64,000 nucleotides of DNA, from assembly GCF_031877795.1 (NCBI RefSeq), contig NC_133932.1, positions 19,966,180 to 20,030,179 on the forward strand. The letters are read 5' to 3'. This DNA comes from Strix aluco. Lineage: Eukaryota; Chordata; Aves; Strigiformes; Strigidae. Positions 11,162 to 25,516 of this stretch are shown here, piece by piece. Numbering within the stretch: the stretch's first letter is position 1; each line of letters opens with the position of its first letter. The position numbers were made by a program, and so were the translations under genes. The notes below the pieces were generated by a model, which saw only the letters and a program-made list of their open reading frames with translations, was not told the DNA's origin and did no database searches.

Positions 11162-12876
11162 AGTTGTTGTGGACATGCCATGTTGATGGGCTGGATACCA
11201 TGAGGTGACTTGCAGTCAAAAAGATACAGAGCAACAAGCAAGACAAGCCTCTGTGAACCTTCGCAGCCATCAGCCATGGACTCTGTTTCCGTTGTTTGTT
11301 TCATTGGGGGAGCAGAGGCTTTTGTAAGAGACAGACTCCCGTGAACAGCACTCAATCTCAAGAGGCTCTGGGAGGCTGCCAGGAAAACGAGGCCAGGGCT
11401 GCCTTTGGCACCCTGTTTTCCAGTGCCGTCCATTCTGTGCTGGAAGGCAGCCACGTCCCTACTGTCCCTGCAGCCCTGGACTACATGTGAGGCTGCCTTT
11501 GTGCCTCTTGCCCTGTCTCATGTGCAGAGAGAGGCTTGTGTGCATTCCTCCTGCTCTCTCTGTCTCCTCAGTTTTCTGTTTGGATCAAAATTGTCTCCAT
11601 GCTTATAGTTTGAGCCTTTTCTGTATCATCCCTATGCTGGGAGGAGGCCTTGTTCTTATAGCTGCTGTCTGCCTCCAGCTGATCGGGCCCTAAATCGTGA
11701 AAGAAAATCTACATCCTTTAAGACACTATAGAAGAGGACTGATGAGGTGTTACTTTGGCAAGGGCTGAACAGAGAGAAAGAGACAATTATGGGCTGGTTT
11801 TTCTATATATTTAGTTCTGTTCATTGTGTGATGAGAGTTACAGGTGAGATTGATGTATTGTTTTGAAAGTGGATCAAAGTAGCTTCTATCGTGATGAGAG
11901 CATGATGTGTTTTTCCCCCATCCCCAACTGTGATTTGTTTTGATACAGTTGCATTTCCTTGCAGCTGAGCTTATGACCATGTAGAGCTTCACGTAGGAAT
12001 ATCTACTCTGCCATCTCATAAGCAGTGCTCTAGCCTTGCTGGCGCTCTGCTCCCAGCACCACCAGCCATCTCTGCATAGTGAGTGACCTTTTTGTTTCAA
12101 AGAAGCAAAAAGGGGAAAGTCTTAGAGAGCAGCTGCAGATCTTCATTCTGTGGTACTGGTGTTAATCCTTCCTGGTCATTGTTCCCAGACACTGGAGAGA
12201 GCCCTAACAGCAGTGAGAAAAGAATGAACACCGTGGATGGACACCTTTTACACTTACAACCATTTTATTCACCTCAGTTGTGACATGGTTTTAGTGGCTG
12301 TTGTCTCAGGAACAGCTGAATTTAGAAGTGAGTGCTTCACACCATTTGGAAGCCTGACATTCTGGTTTTCATAGGGTATAATGCAGTCATTTCTTTAGTT
12401 TTTAGCTGTGATAATCATAATGTGAAGGAAGATGATGGGAACATTTTAAGGTCCAGTGTCTTGATCCTTATTATGTCTAGAAACAACTTAGTGCCCTCTT
12501 GTGTTATGGACACTGTCAGCCTCTGAAGTGCCGTCTCTGTTGTTACTCTGGAAATGCGGGGAGCTGTCTAGCCTCAGGTGCTCACTCTGGCAATACTGTT
12601 CTGAACACGAGATTTATTAACATCAGTGCGGTTCTCCATAAAGATGATAGATCCATTTTTGTATTACTCTTTGCCAGATCAGTTCACCAGGAATGGTCAG
12701 GGGAGAGGATGAATAATCTCCATAGATGCCATGACAGTGCAGTTTTCATGCTAGAAGGGGAATTGTTGAAGGGATGGCTTGCTTCTGCTCCCATGCTCCT
12801 CCAGCGATGACTGTAGTTTTGGAAATGCCAGTCCTGGGTCTTCTTGGTCAGAGAAGGATTAGCCTGTAGGGGCATA
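11162..12876 (+). other. ILDR2: Probable ILDR2 3' UTR and downstream flank
   Basis: This sequence follows the ILDR2 stop with no recognisable gene. I see no canonical AATAAA in it. An ATTAAA occurs at 14255-14260, beyond the following CR1, so the transcript may end there or further on. Long 3' UTRs are usual for ILDR2; the endpoint is not determined. Confidence 0.45.
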
Positions 12877-14060
12877 CAATCACAGAATGAGAGTGGTTTG
12901 GGCTGGAAGGGACCTTAAGGATCACCTAGTTCCAACCCCCCTGCCACAGGTAGGGACACCTTCCACTAGACCAGGTTGCTTAAAGCCCCGTCCAACCTGG
13001 CCTTGAACACTGCCAGGGAGGGGGCAGCCACAGCTTCTCTGGGCAACCTGTGCCAGTGTCTCACCACCCTCATCAGAAAAAATTTCTTTCTTGTATCTAA
13101 TTTAAATTTTTCCTCTTTTAGTTTAAAACCATTACCCCTGGTAAAAAGTCTCTCTCCATCTTTCCTATAAGCCCCCCTCTAAGTATTGGAAAGGCCGCAG
13201 TAAGGTCTCCCAGGAGCCTTCTCTTCTCCAGACTGAACAACCCCAGCTCTCTCAGCCTTTCCTCACAGGGGAGGTGTTTCATCCCCCAACCTGTACTGAT
13301 ACTGGGGATTGCCCCAATCCAGGTGCAGGACCTTGCACTTGGCCTTGTTGAACCTCCTGAGGTTCACATGGGCCTGCTCCTCAAGCCTGTCAGGGTCCCT
13401 CTGGATGGCATCCCTGCCCTCCAGCAAATCAACGGCACCACTCAGCTTGGTGGTGCCCACAACCTTGCTGAGGGTGCACTCAGTCCCACTGCCTGTGCCA
13501 TTAATGAACATATTGAACAGTACCAGTCTTGATACAGACCCTCGAGGGACATCACTTTTACTCGTCTCCATTTGGACCCTGAGCCACTGACTGCAACTCT
13601 TTGGATGCAGCCATCCAGCCGATTCCTTATCCATCGAATAGCCCAGCCGTCAAACCCGTATCTCCCCAACTTAGTGACAAGGGTGTTGTGTGCGACTGTG
13701 TCAAAGGCCTTGCAGAAGTCAAGGCAGATGACATCAGTTGCTTTTCCCCTTCTCCACCAACACAGTCACTCCATTGCAGAAGGCCTCTAGATAGGCACGC
13801 TTTGCCCTTTGTGGAGCCCTGCTGGCTGTCTCTGATCGCCCCCCTGACATCCATGTGCCTTGACAGAGCTTCCAGAAGGATCTGTTCCATCATCTTGCTG
13901 GGCACGGAGGTGAGGCTGACTGGTCAGTAGTTCCTAGGGGTGTCCTTTTTACACTTTTAAAAAATGGATGTGATGTTTCCCTTTTATCAGTCACTGGGGG
14001 CCCAACTGCCTGACCACTGCGACTCTTCAAACAGGGAGAGTGGCTTAGCAACTACTTTGC
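12877..14060 (-). mobile_element. CR1 LINE, longer 3' fragment with decayed reverse-transcriptase end
   Basis: The plus strand reads the reverse of a CR1: CAATCACAGAATGAGAGTGG, then TTCCACTAGACCAGGTTGCT, CTTCTCTTCTCCAGACTGAA, CAGGACCTTGCACTTGGCC, CTCAGCTTGGTGGTGCCCAC and ATTCCTTATCCATCGAATAG. Read on the minus strand, a fragment of the C-terminal part of the CR1 ORF2 protein can be followed at 13263-13634, with stops and frame breaks. The 3' UTR phrase runs directly into the coding phrase near 13270, so an internal deletion is likely. The element is non-functional and 5'-truncated. Confidence 0.93.
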
Positions 14061-17000
14061 CAGCTACATGCCAACTACATGCACTTGTATTATGGCTGGA
14101 GAGACTAAATTTTAAGTATTTTCATCTTTTCTCATCTTTAATGTATCTTCCTAGGAAAACTGCAGCACAGTTAACAAGAGGTAGGCAAGTGGTTGCCATC
14201 TGAGGTCTCCATGGCCTTGAGAAGGCTACAGAGCTACACTACATGCTATTTGAAATTAAACATTTCATCCCTGACATATGATGATACTAGCAGCAAGAAA
14301 TGTTGATGTTTTGTTAGTCTGAAAACCTTGGGGGCCCCGATGCCATGAATTTCAAGCCTGCTGTCTTTTCCATGAGACATCCAGCAGACCCAGGAAACAT
14401 TTTACGTGGAAATTTGAAAGTGCATCTGCAACAATGACTATGTCAGAAAGGGGCTAAACCAGTGATTTAACAGTCTCTGAATACCTGTATCTTTTAAATC
14501 ATACCAAAAGCCAGAGCATCACAATCTCCTTATTTCAGTTATGTCTGTCCCTTATCTCAGTCACTGTAGTTTATTTGATCAAGCCCTCAGGAATGAGTTG
14601 TGTGTATAAAAAATACAAGCGTTCCCCTCATTTATTTGAATCCGTTTTGTTTGCTCGATGCTGGTACTTTGGGGCATTTGTACACTATGTGTAAGAAGTT
14701 GCCATTTATGTATCTATTTAGCTTATAAATAAGTAGTTGCAAGCTGTTTCTCTTTAAGAAAACTATTTCAATTGTAAAGCTATTTTAATTGTAGAAACAA
14801 CTGTTCATAAGAACTGACCAACATTTCTTTTGAATCCAAGTACCTGGAAGAGTATTGAAGATTTTATGACTTGAGTTTTACCAGATGATAAAAATTTCAC
14901 CCTCAAAAAAAGAGCAGGGCTCAATTCCCTGAAGTCAGATCTGGGCAGCACCTATCAGTTGGCTCCACCTTGCTCTAAAATTTTAGCTTTCATATCTCCC
15001 TGTAAAAATCTGAAGGAATTTTCAGTTACTGGTAGTGTCTGTCCTCAGGCCATCTTAATTCTTCCCATTAGAAATGTGTCTGCAACAACTCCAAAAGGAC
15101 CAAATCAAAAAGTGGGGGGTGCTGTAGAGCCAGGCTTCCATCTCTATAGCTACACAACCCTAACGACCCCTCCCTCTTGCAGCAGAGGAGGGCAGGGGGC
15201 CAGAGGCTGACGGAGAGGCTGAGAGGAGCCTCTTGTTTCAGAAAAGGAGTAATGGTTTGTGTCTGCACCATCTTTCAGAACACCTGCAGAATGCTGGCAC
15301 TGGAAAATAACAAGCCTGGGTATCACAGGGTCTCAAATTACAAATTTTCCAGTGATAAATTTTTATCACTGGCATAAAATTAAAAACCTTTTCATACAGG
15401 ATATGGATGTCTGGGTCATGTCAAGGACATGGATGATTTTGTGGCCTTAAAATGAAGCATCACAACAGTGACTTGTGAAGAAGACAACTGAAATGATGAG
15501 TGAATCCTGTGGAAAAAAAAACCCCACCCTTAGAGCAACAGCAGGATGAAGCATCAGCGGTAAATTTGGCTGTTGGCTTTGCTGTCAAAAATGTGATCTG
15601 GGCTACTGAAAAAAGTTTTGACATAATGGAATGGGAAAATAAATACGAGTGGTAATGACTTCTCAACAACCCCATGAGTCCTTTAAAGTACATTGTAAAA
15701 ATTCTGCTGGGTGGCTTCAGTGTGAATATCCTCAGACCACTCCATTTCCACTGAAATGGAAAATCAACAAAACTAGCACTATGAATACTTAAAAATTTTG
15801 AGAAGCTCCAACATATATCACCTGAGAGAGCCAGCCAGCCAGCCAGAATTACTCCGGTCTTTGTGCTGGCGTGTAACACAGGGCACCGGCACTGTAAGCA
15901 TCCCATCAGCAGCCTGGCCCAGGCCCACCTCGCCTTCCCTGCAGCCCACATTGGCAGCTGTGTGTGCCAGGTTTCCCCGGGGGGTCCCAGCTCCTGCTCT
16001 GGGCCCCGCCGTAGCTCACCAAATTGTGGATTTCATTCTGGCTTGTGCCTCTGGGGACCTGCTGCCCATGGATCAGCAGTTATGCTGCCTTTCTGACCTT
16101 TTCCAACAAGCCCCCTCTAGGTGGGCAATATCAGAGAAGACAAAGGGTTTCGCAATCCCCAGAGACGTTTACATGCTAATCCTCTCCAGAGTTACCTAAA
16201 ACTGGCCAGAGAAGTTTGTGGGAGAGAGTAGCAAAGCAAGTATTGGGCATTGTAAAATGGAACTGGCCTTTTGCAGGGAGGAGAGAAGGGGCGTTCTCGC
16301 AGCATTTTTTCCAGGGAGTCTCAGGAGAGAACCACCCATGGATGCCACCACTGGGCTGTGACCAGCTTCCCCTGATAACAGCGTGATCTGACATTGCACA
16401 AAGAGCTTTGCTTGGTCAAGTTGCCAGCCTGCTCCGACAGTTCCAGGTTGTCTTGAGCAAAGTAACTGCTAACTCTCCATATACTCGAAGAGGACCAGGT
16501 CTCTTTTGAACCAAGGTCCCTTCCAAAGCTGCTTCTCTGAAGAGTTGCAGGACAACCCCTGGGCTGTACAAACACAGATCCCTGAGAAGGAGCAACTGCA
16601 AAACATTTTAGAAGTCAAACCTTGCCACAAACTGCAACAGGTACATAAACACCTCAGTGTTTATCCTGCCTGGGCTATTCTGAAAATAATTTTAATGATC
16701 GTTTTGCTGAGAAACTGCTTAGAGCCATCTTCCTTTTTCTCCAGGGAACAGGGAGCTTTCACACAAAGATGTGGGTGAGGACCCACATGATTTCTATGTC
16801 ACTAAGTATGGGGTTTGGAACATGTGGAAACAGAAGCTAAAGGGGCTTTAGCTCATTTCTTGACTGGCTTCAGGAGCAGAGACCTTTGGCGTAAGCCAGG
16901 TGCTGCAGGTCTGACCCTGTGACTCTGGAAATCTGTGGTACAGCATCTCCATCAGGCTATACTGGCCACAGGGGCTTGCTACAACAGCTGTAACAGTGAA

Positions 17001-20000
17001 ACCACCCTCGTTGCCACTTGGGGCTCCTAAAGCCCCTTTCCTGTTGCCTTGAAGATCAGAAAAGAGATCCATTATGTAATGTGGCGGGACGGCTATCATT
17101 TTGATATGATCTTAAAAATGCCAGCTGGATTACCAGCATTAGTAACAGAAAAATCTTAAGAATAAAGTTAGCTAATTCTAAAGGAATGAATCTGCCATGA
17201 TTCCCATCTGAATTCTCTTATGACCTTTATAATTGCTTTTCTGACATTCATCCCCGCCTGCACGGGGCCCTTTGCCAGGAAAGACCTTCCCCTCCTCTCC
17301 CTTTCTGCCTGTCATTCTTTGTCATGCTTGACCCCTCTGCTTTCCTTGGCTATTCCCAGTTAACCTTCAGCGTTGCACCTTGGGGTTCCAGTCAATTTAG
17401 ATGTAGAGTGAGTGACACTTTGTAAAAAGATATTTTTACCCCCTACAAAAGCAAAAATTACAGAATACACAAAACAAAACCCCAAGCCCTCCAGATACTC
17501 TCTCGAGCCCAAGCAGGGACGTTACTGGAAACGTTTTAAAAATTAAAGCTGAACATAATTTCAAAAGGCACAAGTATTGTTTTCAACCCCAGGGCAGCTA
17601 CAGTCAGAGCTCTGAAGTGCAAACAACAGAAGCAAATGCATTCAGTTTTCATTGTCCTTGGTGAGAGCAGGGGCAGAGAGAAGCAGCATTTCATGACTCA
17701 GAGAAAGCAAATGGAATTCCAAGATGCTATTAGTTGCATTTGCGTTTAAAAGTATGAAGTAAAAGTTGACAGGCTGATTTTAAAAGCAAAATTCAGTTCA
17801 AGGAAATGGCAGGGTTTCAATCTCTAATGCCTGGTGGTGGCTGTCTACCACACCTGCTCACTTTATAGAGAAAAATATATTTTTTTCTGCAAAGCCTCTA
17901 CTAGTGCTCTGAGAACAAGATGCCCTCTGTGCCCCAAGCACCAAAATGAACTTAGAGGTGAAAGGAGCCTCTTGTGCATCCCTGCCTCAGGCAGACAGTC
18001 TGCAGAGCACCAGCGCTGTCCCTGTCGTGCATCCTAACAGACTCATCGTTAGTTCGTTTGTACAAACTACACAGTCCGGACACTCTGGGCTGGGAGCCAG
18101 GCGCCTGCTGTTGCTGACTTTTCAGGGGCTCTGTTGAAAGCCCCTGCCCAGTGGTATAGTCCTCTTGCTGTTTACCAATGAGATGGTTTTTTTTTTTTTT
18201 CCTGCTGCTGTTCTTGCCTACAACAGCCATTTCCCACCCATTATGCAGCGAGTGAGTGGCTTTCCTTGCTGTACTTGGCTGTTCTTACTGTACTTCGATT
18301 GTCCTTCTCTCCTGCAATGAACTTATTTTCAACGTGTGTGTGGGGGGGTGGGGGTGAAGAAGGCCATAACAATACTCTGAATAATGAAAATACAACACTT
18401 TTACAGCTTTTTGGCACACATCCTCATCCCCCGTTACCAAGCATTATACATTTGCCATGCTTGCAGTTTCAAAGTTGTTGCTTTTGAGTTGTCACCATGG
18501 AGAATAAAAGCAGGAAAAGCTACTGCCAATCTGCCTTTTTATTATCCTGCAGGCAAACAATTTGCCCACTTTTTGCTAAGAAATTAGCAGTTTACAGTAG
18601 TGCTTTTCAACCCTTTTTTGATTAATGGACAATAAACCAAACATTTTCCAGTGGAGCAGCAGACCCCTGTCATAAATTTCATAGCTAGCTCACAGGATAA
18701 CCCATACGAGCACATTCTGCTCAGCATCCTTTCATACAAGAAATCCCTGGAAGTACCCCATGGAGCCACATTACTTCACAGAAAGGATAAACTCTTGCAT
18801 GTTTTGCACACCTAAAAACTTTTCCCCTGTGGATTTTATTGGGAAACTATCTTTTTCCCACAAACATGTTCTTTCCTTTTGGCAGTTTGACCCCTTTGTC
18901 CTTATGTCTGCAGTACTCTGGTTGGATGTTTTCCATCTCTCATAAACAAGCACCTTCATTCAGATCCTGTCTCCATGTTATAAATAGTGGATGTGGACTC
19001 TCAGACCGTTTGCAGATGTAATCTGAACAGCATTTATATGGTTAGGTCTGTATCTGCTAGGCGTTATCAGCGGTCAGGTGCAGGAGAGGTGCACGAAGCT
19101 CCCAGCTCTGCTCTGTATCGCCCTGTGTAAGGTGCGTCATCCCTTGGCTCTTCAGTTCCCTCCCTGTGGAAGGGGAAGCAACCCGGGGCCACCTGTTTCC
19201 TAGGGCAATGCTGGTCAAGCCCCAGCGAACTCAGTCCCTCTCTCTGGACTCCTCTCCCAAACACCGGGCTGCATCACAACTCCACTTGAATTTTCTGGCT
19301 CTGCACTAACACCCCAGCTGTATAATACCTTTGGCAAACACGGATCCAGGCGCAAGCGTTACAACAATCCTCACATTCATACCCTAGTAAGTCAAACAGC
19401 CGTGGCCGCTGGGCCAAAACCACCCCGTAAGCAAGCTCTCTCCTCAGAGACCCACCAGGCCCCTCAGCTTGGTGCACAGCACTGAGAGCAATGAGGGGAA
19501 GCCCCCCAAGGAACCCGAAACAATACCCCCCCCCCCCACTCCCTTCTGCGCTGGGGAGAGGGGTGGAGGGAGTCGGTTCAGCTCCCACCTGGCCCAGAGG
19601 ACCCGCAGACTCAGTCGTGCCGCCCCCTTCGATTTTAATCGTCCCCTCGCCGGCCACAGGTGGGGGGTGGCCTGTGGGGAGGGCGCCCCGCACGGTAAGG
19701 GTGGGGTGGGATTCGCAGGGCCGGGGAAAGGCTCATCGGACAGAGTCTGTAGCATTAAAGATCTCTAAGCTTAACGCTTGCTTCTGAAAATTGTCATTAA
19801 TCGTTTTTACTTTTTCCCCCCATGTGTGAAGATGCTGTTTCTTTGGTCCTCTTTATTCCTCCTCTTTCCCTTAACGACCCTCCCCACAGCGAAGACCCGC
19901 AAGAAGAAGGAAAGGTGCCCCTACCTTGAAGACCAGTGGGGGTGAGGAAGACAGACAACAGAAATACTGAGAGGTCACCCAGCTCCGTGGGAAGTTGCTT

Positions 20001-23000
20001 CTGGCTGGGGAAATGCTTATGTGAGCAAGGTAGAAGCCAGAGGTGCCCCTGCAGCTCCCACAGTAACTTCTGGTTACCCCAGTTGGCTCTTCTGTATCCA
20101 GACCCAGTTGGTCCAGAGCTCTTGGCTGTAGATACAGGTTTGTGATTCAGGGCCACTTCCCAATTAGAGAAATGGACCTGAAAAAAATTGCCTGAAGTGG
20201 CACAGGACTACTTGCTATAGGAGGTGTAGTGCTTTCAGTTAGTCCTCACTGTGGGATAGAAATCCTTTCTGGTTATACCTCAAGCTCGTTTCAATCAGCC
20301 CCTCTAGAGCAGGTGTTGGTGATTTTCATGCCCCAGTTATCACATCTCTTTAGGCAACAGATTAGTCATCACACTTGTCTCTGAATAGGTACTCCAGGGG
20401 AGTGAGAGTTTGAGCTCCAACTGGATGTATTTGACACTCAAGAGCCTGCTAAATGATTAATTTATTTAGTCTCTTAAAGTTCCCTGCTTCCTGGCAAAGC
20501 CAGAGTGTGTGTTTCTACAGGCCTCAGTCCTGCTTACCTTGGAGTTGCAAGTTTTGGCAAGGACTTTTAACATCCAGTAAGGTGGAGATCAGGTAAGACT
20601 GTAACATAAAAACCTAAAAGCTTTACCTCTTACAGATACACTGCCATGTCCTACCAAAGGACATCTGCATCTGTTTCTCATCACTAAATTTATATCAATC
20701 ACAGAAAAGACACTTGTGGTCCATGCAGATGGACCTCTGCCAGGAGGATGTAGCGGTAAGTATGGGTTAAAGCAGGTCAGGCAAAGGAGAACTGCCCAGG
20801 GGCTGCTGGTGCTGTGGGACTGTGCCCTGTTGGGGAGGGCATAGCCCAGCATGGCTTGCTGCTGCTGGCTGTAGGCCCCCCTTGGGGAGCAGCTCTGCTG
20901 CTGACAGCATCCCCCCCAAGGGCATGGGGAACCTCCTTCATCTTCAGATCAGTAAGATTCTGCAAGAGGGGTGATGTTACGAAGATGAAGACTGCCTCAG
21001 CTACATAAGTTCTTCCTGGATTTCTCTTTCAAGTTTTTGGCAATCTTAGACTTCAAAGGGTAGGCCTGCACGGTTAAAGTTTGAGGAACACCTGCCTAAA
21101 ATGCAAGTCCTACAAATCTTTATGCGTGGACTTGGCTACTATACTAAGTGTGTGCAGAAAGGATGTGTGGGCCTGGTACCTGCAGGAACATTTTTCTTTA
21201 GAACTTGGAGCCCCAGCACCTTGAGCTGAAACTATCAGCATAGTCAAGCACTCAGGATTTCTGAGCAAGTAAAACTACTCAACAGAACCACAGTCTGCAC
21301 GCATCCCAGTGCAGCCAATTTACAGAGACTGCATAGTGCTCCTGTGGCAGCCAGAATGACTGATGCAACCTGGAACCTGCATCTTTGCTGAGCTGAGCTG
21401 CCAAGACCAAGAGGAGAGCACAGGGTCCCACGCACAAATAGGCCTTCACCTGACCACCAGAGTGACAGAACTCGTGTGGGTAGCAGACTTGGAGCCTGAG
21501 ATATGTTTTAAGTAGTAACGGAGGAGTGAAATGTGGTTTCTTTGTTTGGGTTTTTTTTAAATAGAAATATATATTTATATATAGTAATTTTCATCTTCAC
21601 TTCTGAGAAGAGAGATCTGAGGCTGCCTTCTGTTCAGGCCAGTATGGTGCCTGAGTGGAAAATTTCACTCCCCAGTTTCAGTAAGATGCAACTTAGGCTG
21701 GTTCTTGTGAATAGTTGTAAAAGGAGAGTTAGTGCAGCAGAGCTCTGTAATCAAGAGGTCTCCATGGGCAGCCTGTCATCCTGATGAGAGACACTTCTTA
21801 ATTAAGCAAAGATGCCGCACTGTAGCTGGAACAATTCCTAAGTGTCCCAACTTCCCTCATCATAGCAATGAGTCTGGAGTTACAGAGCTCCCAACAACAA
21901 GGGGTTTTAGAGGATTTCAAATGAATTTTAAAAGTTCAACACTCGAGCATGTGCAGCATGCAGAGAACACATTTCAAAATGTGTTTGAAGAGCAGTAACA
22001 CAGTTTTGCATGACTGCAAAGATCTTTGAAAGGAAGAGTGTGGGTAGCATCTCAGGTATTGCTGGGGAGACCCGAGATCCATGCACTTCTGTGAAAAGCT
22101 CAACTTTACTTGCACGCAAATCGATTAAGAAGCAGCCCTTGCAGCTAAGCTTAACTGATTTCCTGTTTGAGCACCTCAATTACACTGATTTGATGATTAA
22201 ACTTGTTCTGATTAATGGGAAAACCAGAAAGAATCCATGGTCAAAATACTAGATGAACTGTTTAAGCTAATGAGGGAGGACACTGGTGTTTGTGAAGCAG
22301 CTGGTAGTGAGAGCCTGGAGGAGAAGAGGGAAACAGCTGCCTGCAGATAAGCACTGAATTCAAGCACAGGAGCAAAGTGAAGGGGAACATGCTGGTGTGC
22401 TTCAACACGTCAAGTGGCAACGCGGACATGCTGCATGAATATCGATCATCTCACTCAGCTGATTAGTACCCTGGGGTTATGTCTACACCAGTGTGTAACA
22501 GCCCCAGGGTGAGCCTGGGTGCTCAGTCCCTGATCATCTGCTCTGCAAAACGTACTAGATATTCTATTCTGGAGTAAAATTGTTTGCAACAGTCCACATT
22601 CAGTACTCTCATTGCTCCTGAAGAACCACCAGTTGACAAGGCTGACCTCCAGGGTACCCTGCAAGAGCTACATGTCTAGGAGACGAGGGCACAGGTGCAC
22701 CAAAACCAACACGTGGGCTCGGCCATGTTTAGTTAGGTGGCAACCTGGCATTTTTGGAACATGAAAGCCAGATCTCTGAGAAATCATGCAGCAGAGTTAC
22801 AGGCAAGACCTCACAGCACTTTTGGTTGCCTTTCCTGGAAGGAGGCTGGTCCTAAAATGGCCCACTGCACATTCTTCCTGTACCTATATGCTTGACTAAG
22901 ACAGAATATGAAAGGTGTAGGACAGAAAATGTCCTCAGATGTTGTTTCTTAGCTCTCCCCCTGCCCTCAGGTAAGGGAACCATATATTAATTGTATGCTG

Positions 23001-24600
23001 TGGGCTTTGAACTAGGGAGTTTGTAATGACTGAACAGAGAGAGCATGAAGTGCCCCAGCTTGTCATGGCAAAAGTGAACAGAGCGACAGCACCGGGGCGT
23101 GTGCTGCCTAGAAGCAGGATCGGTGTGAAGACTCACTGGGTGCAGATCGTGCCCGTCGGCAGGTTCTCCATGTGTCCAGTTTGAAAAATAAACAGAAGCA
23201 GCGTTAGAGCAAGAGAGTGCCAAGGAGTTGACCTGGGCTAAGACTACTTGGCTTCTCTGCCCCGGCACCTTTTACTGTGTAGATGTAACCATTCCGTTCC
23301 TTGCCTTGCTTTGCTCCTTCCACAAACGTACATGATAGGCTGGTAATTCCAACTCCGGGGCCAGAGACATGTCAGCCAGTTTAAGGGGGAGAACTACCAT
23401 TCAGAATAAATACATATTTTGGTAGCAGTATGTGCAGCAAGGGCACCACAGAAATGAAGAGTAGTTGCCATGGTATTGTGGCAATGGGGGTCTTCCCGAT
23501 GGGGTTGGGGGAATGCAGAAACAATAAAGGCAATGTGCCAGGCTTTTCCAGGTCTAGTCCTCCCTGGAAACAGAAGAAAAAAAGGGAGAAAAGTAACAAA
23601 CATCTTAAATGATGTGTTTCTTGGGAGCTAACAGCAATACTGGCCAGGTTATTTATTGCCTTTTTTTGGCCTGTGTTCTCCTCTGACACCAGGCCTCTCG
23701 GCGGTATGGACCCTGCTGCCTGTGAGGCTCAGTCTAGACCGGACTAATGCAGTTTAAAACAAACTCTCTGAAGTCTGTCATTTAAAAAATGTGGATCCTC
23801 CTATGGATCTGACTTAGGGCACAGCCATGTGAACAGTTACTCAGCACAGCTGTATTAATTCAGGCTCTAGGGGACAAGGTGGGAGTAGAGCGAGACCAAA
23901 TGACTTAAACCTGATCTACAGCCAATGGAGCATGAAGCCGTGCCCTCTGTGATAGCAGTTGGTAGCTAAGGGAGGGATGGATGTATCTGCATTACTCAGC
24001 CAGTAATTCCAGTCACATTCCTTCTGTTCACAGCTTGTTCCCTCAGGATCCTGTCCTCTTCAAGCTGGGTGTTCTCTCTGCCCTTAGTGATATCCCCCAT
24101 TTGGGAGCTCACCTCCCTGGGAGAGCTCATTGTTCGCATTAGGCCTATATGCGGTGCTGAAAATAAAAAATTCTACAGCACAACAGGTTTGATCACTTCA
24201 ATTTCCTGCCTAAAGCACACTGTGATTTCTTCCCCTGTTTGGCTCCGTGGGTGGAACAGGCATTTCAGTATACGCTGCCATGTTCATTACAGGGAGTTCT
24301 TCCGCGCAAGAGATATTAACATCTTTGTTATTACTGCCAGTTCTCTCCTCCCCCGTACCAAGCAGTCCCCTGAGCTAGAATTCCTTTTAAGGACAGACTC
24401 CCAGTAGTAGTATTCTCCTCCACAAAGTGAAGAAGCTCTCTTCAGAGGTCAGTTCCTTCTGCTTTCTCAGAATCCTGCCTCCCCCATATTCCTTGGAAAG
24501 TCATTATTAAAGATGTCAAAACCACTTGCAAAAATATCACAGAAATTTGAGAAATCGGTGTCATAATACCCTCTTTGTAATCACGAACAACTCAAAACCA
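14061..24600. other. Intergenic stretch of about 10.5 kb, no gene recognised
   Basis: I read both strands for exons and found none that I can name. Features seen are an AGCC tetranucleotide run at 15830-15846, TG/G-rich simple sequence near 18337-18357, a short CpG-richer patch at about 19360-19760 with a C13 tract near 19526, and T-tracts near 18185. In mammals TADA1 lies next to ILDR2; I could not recognise it here. Small or very diverged exons could be missed. Confidence 0.5.
19360..19760. promoter_or_regulatory. Small CpG-richer patch, possible weak promoter
   Basis: Against an AT-rich surrounding this 400-bp patch is GC-rich and has several CpGs (for example around 19640-19700), together with a C-homopolymer. 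No exon, TATA box or splice donor can be tied to it with confidence. It may be an unassigned promoter or simply a local GC-rich repeat. Confidence 0.25.
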
Positions 24601-25516
24601 CAGCATTTCAGTTAAAAAGTTTTATCCAAGAAAAAATGTTTAACATTTAATATAAAATCAAAGTCTGACATAGCTTATTTTTCAAATGTCATCCTTTTTC
24701 TGTTCATCAACTGACAATTAGAAGATCACAATTAAAAAAGTAATCCTAAATACTTTTAAAAGCCTTATAAAAACATTCATAAAGTGCCACCCACAAAAGC
24801 ACCTAAACAAGAATCTGAGAGAAATACCTATTAGGATGTTAATTTACTTAATTCCTGCTGAGGACTAAGCTGTCAGACAGCAGCGTCATTTGTGGAACTG
24901 TCAACTTCCCAACCACAACCCAGCAAAAATACCATTCCACAGACATGGCCTCCGCAGAGCATCAGCTGGGCCCACAACATGTGGGGTTTTAAAATAAATA
25001 GATGCTAACACCACCTAAACCCAAGAATACCGGCAAGTGGGAGATGTCGATTCTAAGGGGAGCGATCATCCCAGGCTGTGGCCTTACCGTGAGGGAAATC
25101 CCAGACAGCTTGTAAGGAAAACAGGTACAGATTTTAGCTGGTTTTTACCGGGATAAAAATCACTCCCTGCTAGAAGTAACAGAAAAAGGCACTGATCCTT
25201 GGAACGTATCTTAAGTCCTCCTCTCTGGCTTTGAACGTACCATACTGTATAAGCACCTTTCTATTCCCCATCCCCAAAAGACAGGCTCAGGACACCGCAG
25301 TGAACACGCACTAGTTTGTTCGGCAGCGGCCTCCCTCTTTGCTCGAGTGTCTGGGCAGCGCTCACAAACAGATTTACCCGGAATAAAAGGGGACAGGCTC
25401 CGAGGGCTCCCTCCCCCCAAATTCACGCCCTGTCTGAGGTGTCCAGGAAGCAGCTGTGTGTCTTCCCAACACCAGAGAGCTGCCTACAGTGCAGACGGCC
25501 GCCTCCTCTCCACCAG
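24600..25516 (-). other. Probable 3' UTR of the zinc-finger gene
   Basis: Sequence downstream (minus strand) of the zinc-finger stop codon. Read on the minus strand there is an ATTAAA hexamer at about 24645-24650 (TTTAAT on plus), followed by A/T-rich sequence that could be the cleavage region. There is no coding potential. Confidence 0.4.

Noticed and set aside
13263..13634. Minus-strand open frame of 123 codons as a possible host gene
   Set aside because: It is the decayed C-terminal part of the CR1 reverse-transcriptase ORF; flanking CR1 tail sequence confirms this.
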